Origin: VGWB01 sp964614245
GTDB lineage: Bacteria > Bacteroidota > Ignavibacteria > UBA10030
Assembly (NCBI GenBank): GCA_964614245.1
Contig: CAZTKU010000111.1
Coordinates: forward strand, 1-9,798
Length of the DNA stretch: 9,798 nucleotides
Direction of reading: 5' to 3'
Below are positions 7,705 to 9,798 of the stretch, in pieces. Position numbers and translations under genes: made by a program. Below the pieces are notes generated by a model. That model ran no database searches. It was given only the letters and a program-made list of their open reading frames with translations, and was not told the origin of the DNA. Position 1 is the stretch's first letter. Every line of letters starts with the position of its first letter.

Positions 7705-8163
7705 TTACGTCCCTTCGGTCCCAGAAAACAGAGAATGCAGATTCAACGAACGGGTCTTGGTCTTGCTGGCGAGCGTGACATACGTGCGGGCCAGCGCGTC
7801 CTTTCCTGCCCCAAGTACGGTGCTCACCAGACCCAATGCCTCCCCGTACTCGTTGGCCGGGAGGGCTTTCAGGACTCGTTTCCAAATCGCTTCTTCCAGC
7901 ACGTTGAACGCCGTCTGCACCTCCGACAGGTCAAAGCCTGCTGCGAAGCGCTCCCTCGCAATGGTCTCTGCGTGTGCGATCATCGGGCCCAGGTTTCGCT
8001 CCTTCACACCGCGCACGGTCAGGACATAGAGCGCCTTGAGGCGCTGATGCGTCTGATCTCTACCAGCCTGCTCGTAGCTCTTGAGGTGCGTGCGGCCTAC
8101 AGCCGCTTCTGCCCCCGTCAAGATTTCATCGGTTGAATCGTGGAGAAGTTGTATCAGATCCAT
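7705..8163 (-). CDS. RsbRD_N-like helical regulatory protein (stand-alone)
   Basis: A soluble 152-residue protein that is almost entirely helical, with no signal peptide or membrane segment. The central part, about 53-105 (ending around AGFDLSEVQTAFNVLEEAIW), resembles the N-terminal sensor domain of RsbR-type co-antagonists (RsbRD_N). In stressosomes that domain sits in front of a STAS domain and modulates release of the RsbT kinase. Here the STAS domain is missing and the protein ends soon after the last helix. The ATG at 8163 has GAAGG 7 bases upstream. It might act as a free sensor, bind a partner encoded elsewhere, or serve another role, since similar helical bundles occur in other signalling proteins. 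I identify the fold by pattern memory, so the family call is moderate. It lies 56 bp after the GH172 gene and 61 bp before the permease, perhaps in one transcript. Confidence 0.6.
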   Translation of the reverse strand: MDLIQLLHDSTDEILTGAEAAVGRTHLKSYEQAGRDQTHQRLKALYVLTVRGVKERNLGPMIAHAETIARERFAAGFDLSEVQTAFNVLEEAIWKRVLKALPANEYGEALGLVSTVLGAGKDALARTYVTLASKTKTRSLNLHSLFSGTEGT

Positions 8164-8219
8164 AGAGATGCCTTCATGAAATGCAGACCATCAATCGATC
8201 GTGACTACCGGCGATTCCG

Positions 8220-9374
8220 CTACCGTACCTCAAGATAATCCCTCTCCGGCAGCTTCGGGAACGCGGCGTGCGGTTCCGTCTGGTACCAATATGCAACCGA
8301 AGCCATGTCGTCCTGCAGCGGCAAGTATCGGCCGTCAGCGCGCCAGCCAAGAGCTTGAATCGTCACTCTCAGATCCTTCTCGAATCGAACGGGATCCATG
8401 ATGTGCCAGCGATACAAGCCGAACCGCTGCTGCGAGTTGTACAGGCCATCGGGGCGAATCACCTGCGCGAGGCCGCTGTAGGGCGAGTTGAAGTCCTGAT
8501 ACTGATGCGTGACCTGGTTTTCGAAGTTGTACGAGCCGCAGAAGTAATCCTCGGTTCCTGTGCCGCAGATCGTCGGGAATTTGTCATCACCGTCCATGAA
8601 GAACTTGATTTCGCCTTCTCCCCACCATCCATTATTGTTGACCCCCCATGCCAGGTAGGTGCCGACATAGTGTCCCCAGCCTTTGACGCCGTCCAGGATC
8701 GTGTACACGGATTTGTACGGCAGGGGATTCACGCGCCGGAACTGAGCGTGGAAATACCCGGCATCTGACGGTACTTCTGTCAGCGCGTAGTCAATCTGAT
8801 AGTAGAGGGTGATATCGTTCTCGCCAATGTTTTCCATCGTGATCCTGCACGATTTCCGGAACGGCATTTCCCAATAGCAGTTGAAGGCGCTTCCAGGATT
8901 GGCCGCTACCGGGAGCGACGATATGTGCGTAAAGACTCCCCAGCCATTGCCAAAGAAGTCGCCCACAGGCACTTCAACCGACGGATCCTTTTCTCCATCC
9001 CAGTAGATGCGGAAGATCAAGAACCGCCAATGGCCGGTCGGTGTCATCCAGATATGCTGGATCGCGCCGGGCCCGTCAATCTCCGCCATCGTAAAGACCG
9101 TTCCTTTTTCAATTCTTACCGATGGGGAGACCTTCCATCCTTGACCCAATCCCCGTGCTGCCTTTTCTCCTGTTCCGCTCGTCGCCATGCCCGCCTTCCC
9201 TTTTTCGCCGGTGAAGTTCTCAGGTGAGATGGACCGCGTCCTGGCTTTGGAGAGCCGGGAGAGGTTTCCCAGGTTCAAGTTAAGTCCATTGAATGCCGAT
9301 CCTTGTGCATCGAGTTCGTTCGTCATAACGCCTCCAACGAGAAGTAAGCAGATAAAACTGACAAGATGTTTCAT
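8220..9374 (-). CDS. Secreted GH172 (DUF2961) family glycoside hydrolase
   Basis: A 384-residue exported protein of the DUF2961 family, now GH172. Characterised members act on alpha-D-fructofuranosides (difructose anhydride) or D-arabinofuranosides; the substrate here is not known. The ATG at 9374 has GGAGGT 6 bases upstream, and residues 1-24 form a signal peptide ending near LDAQG. The frame runs further, to 9428, but without a ribosome binding site. Jelly-roll strands follow, with GPGAIQHIWMTP as a typical early family motif. GEGEIKFFMDGD and GTGTEDYF, with E255 and E275, form the conserved acidic active-site region of the family. The length is normal. Family members assemble as trimers or hexamers of paired jelly rolls. 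No carbohydrate-binding module or SusC/SusD-type partner is present nearby, so this is not a typical polysaccharide-utilisation locus. It is the first gene of the minus-strand run and has its own promoter-like site. Confidence 0.9.
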   Translation of the reverse strand: MKHLVSFICLLLVGGVMTNELDAQGSAFNGLNLNLGNLSRLSKARTRSISPENFTGEKGKAGMATSGTGEKAARGLGQGWKVSPSVRIEKGTVFTMAEIDGPGAIQHIWMTPTGHWRFLIFRIYWDGEKDPSVEVPVGDFFGNGWGVFTHISSLPVAANPGSAFNCYWEMPFRKSCRITMENIGENDITLYYQIDYALTEVPSDAGYFHAQFRRVNPLPYKSVYTILDGVKGWGHYVGTYLAWGVNNNGWWGEGEIKFFMDGDDKFPTICGTGTEDYFCGSYNFENQVTHQYQDFNSPYSGLAQVIRPDGLYNSQQRFGLYRWHIMDPVRFEKDLRVTIQALGWRADGRYLPLQDDMASVAYWYQTEPHAAFPKLPERDYLEVR

Positions 9375-9389
9375 GGGAGCACCTCCATA

Positions 9390-9438
9390 GAAGTAGGTTG
9401 TCGTTCTGAAGGTAGGATGTTGCTGCACGAAGGTAGGG
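9390..9438. repeat. Short direct repeats in the GH172 promoter/leader
   Basis: GAAGGTAGG occurs at 9408-9416 and 9430-9438, 22 bp apart, and a one-base-shorter copy GAAGTAGG occurs at 9390-9397, 18 bp before the first. On the minus strand they read CCTACCTTC, CCTACCTTC and CCTACTTC. The most upstream copy supplies the -7 element of the predicted promoter. The other two lie in the leader, just before the ribosome binding site. The helical-turn spacing would suit a regulator that binds in tandem. Confidence 0.45.
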
Positions 9439-9460
9439 GATATGTGTCATATTTTCAAGC
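9429..9460 (-). promoter_or_regulatory. Bacteroidetes-type promoter for the GH172 gene
   Basis: On the minus strand CTTG (9460-9457), a 20-base spacer, then TACCTTCG (9436-9429). The Bacteroidetes consensus is TTTG, about 19-21 bases, TAnnTTTG; this site matches 3/4 and 7/8 positions. Transcription would begin near 9420, giving a leader of about 45-50 bases before the ATG at 9374. Confidence 0.4.
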
Positions 9461-9581
9461 CGCCGGTGCAAAAACCATCGCTCGCAGTGGTTCTCTATCC
9501 AGCCGTTCACGAGCACAGCCCCGCGTTCCAGTCAGCTTTCGACTCCAAAGTTCGACAAGGCTGCTCGGAACTGAGATCTTT

Positions 9582-9612
9582 CTTGGCCTTCGCCCAAAAA
9601 GCACTACCTTTC
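9582..9612 (+). promoter_or_regulatory. Bacteroidetes-type promoter for the FKBP gene
   Basis: CTTG (9582-9585), a 19-base spacer, then TACCTTTC (9605-9612), matching the TTTG/TAnnTTTG pattern at 3/4 and 7/8 positions. Transcription would begin around 9618-9620, some 20 bases before the first plausible codon of the downstream gene. It faces away from the GH172 promoter, with about 120 bp between them. Confidence 0.4.
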
Positions 9613-9637
9613 GATTCATCATCATCCAAATTCCATC

Positions 9638-9798
9638 ATAGAACGAAAGGTCGCCCGCTCGAAAACCCTCACAGGACCATTCATCATCCTTGTCCCGCTA
9701 GCGCTGACTGCTGGTGCTCAACAGAAAGGTCCATTAAGGACTCAGAAAGACAAGGTCAGTTACTCGATTGGATTGAAGATTGGAAAGAACTTCAAACA
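9638..9798 (+). CDS. Exported FKBP-type peptidyl-prolyl isomerase, N-terminal part
   Basis: The first part of a Mip/FkpA-like prolyl isomerase that helps proteins fold outside the cytoplasm; the window ends before the catalytic FKBP domain. The frame reads a basic n-region (ERKVARSK), a hydrophobic core (FIILVPLALTA) and a cleavage-like GAQQ. KDKVSYSIGLKIGKNFK follows, the hallmark start of the helical dimerisation domain (FKBP_N). No ATG, GTG or TTG occurs in frame before the conserved domain. The frame opens after a TGA near 9578-9580 and contains only ATT, ATC and ATA near-cognates. I place the start at the ATA at 9638, one base from ATG, as the earliest sensible residue. An alternative is position 9659, where TCG replaces an expected ATG before KTLTGPF, with GAAAGG 8 bases upstream. 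A base error in the sequence is likely as well. Product identity is firmer than the start. Confidence 0.65.
   Translation, partial: MERKVARSKTLTGPFIILVPLALTAGAQQKGPLRTQKDKVSYSIGLKIGKNFK

Noticed and set aside
7622..7885. Minus-strand open frame of 87 codons over the end of the RsbRD_N-like gene
   Set aside because: It overlaps a better-supported gene in another frame on the same strand, is rich in Arg, Gly and Ser, and has no domain.

Overview
The window looks like chromosomal DNA of a bacterium from the Bacteroidota/Chlorobiota/Ignavibacteriota (FCB) side of the tree. This is an inference. It rests on a TrxA of the Bacteroidetes kind, a tricorn-like S41 peptidase and an M1 peptidase that both carry signal peptides, an FKBP N-terminal segment of the Mip type, and two promoter-like sites that fit the Bacteroidetes pattern (TTTG, about 20 bp, TAnnTTTG). 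There is no insertion sequence, phage gene, CRISPR array, tRNA or rRNA that I can support. Base composition is moderately GC-rich and even, as in ordinary core sequence.

Layout. Positions 1-447 (minus) hold the first 149 codons of a signalling phosphatase: a small DksA/TraR-type zinc finger followed by the start of a SpoIIE/PP2C phosphatase domain, cut by the window edge. Positions 448-1044 are a long stretch with no convincing gene. Positions 1045-4332 (plus) encode a 1095-residue exported tricorn-protease homologue, closed by a strong terminator hairpin at 4373-4421. The genes from 4466 to 9374 all lie on the minus strand. In transcription order they are a secreted GH172/DUF2961 glycoside hydrolase, an RsbRD_N-like helical regulator, an EamA/DMT-type permease, a secreted M1 metallo-aminopeptidase and a cytoplasmic thioredoxin. 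The first four are 43-61 bp apart and could be one transcript; thioredoxin is about 200 bp further on. At 9638-9798 (plus) an exported FKBP-type prolyl isomerase begins, divergent from the hydrolase.

How the parts may work together. The tricorn homologue and the M1 aminopeptidase would both act outside the cytoplasm. In archaea, cytosolic tricorn hands peptides to M1 aminopeptidases (factors F2 and F3), so the pair here may be an exported version of that peptide-trimming route. This is inference; the two genes are convergent and separated by a terminator and trxA. The hydrolase, permease and prolyl isomerase fit a cell that processes polymers and folds proteins in the periplasm. The RsbRD_N-like protein and the PP2C phosphatase at the left edge both belong to the partner-switching type of stress or sigma-factor control, but they are over 7 kb apart and no link is shown.

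The window is mostly ordinary. The points most worth checking are the zinc-finger/PP2C fusion, the exported tricorn/M1 pair, the stand-alone RsbRD_N-like protein, the lack of a normal start codon for the FKBP gene, and the divergent promoter region at 9390-9612.
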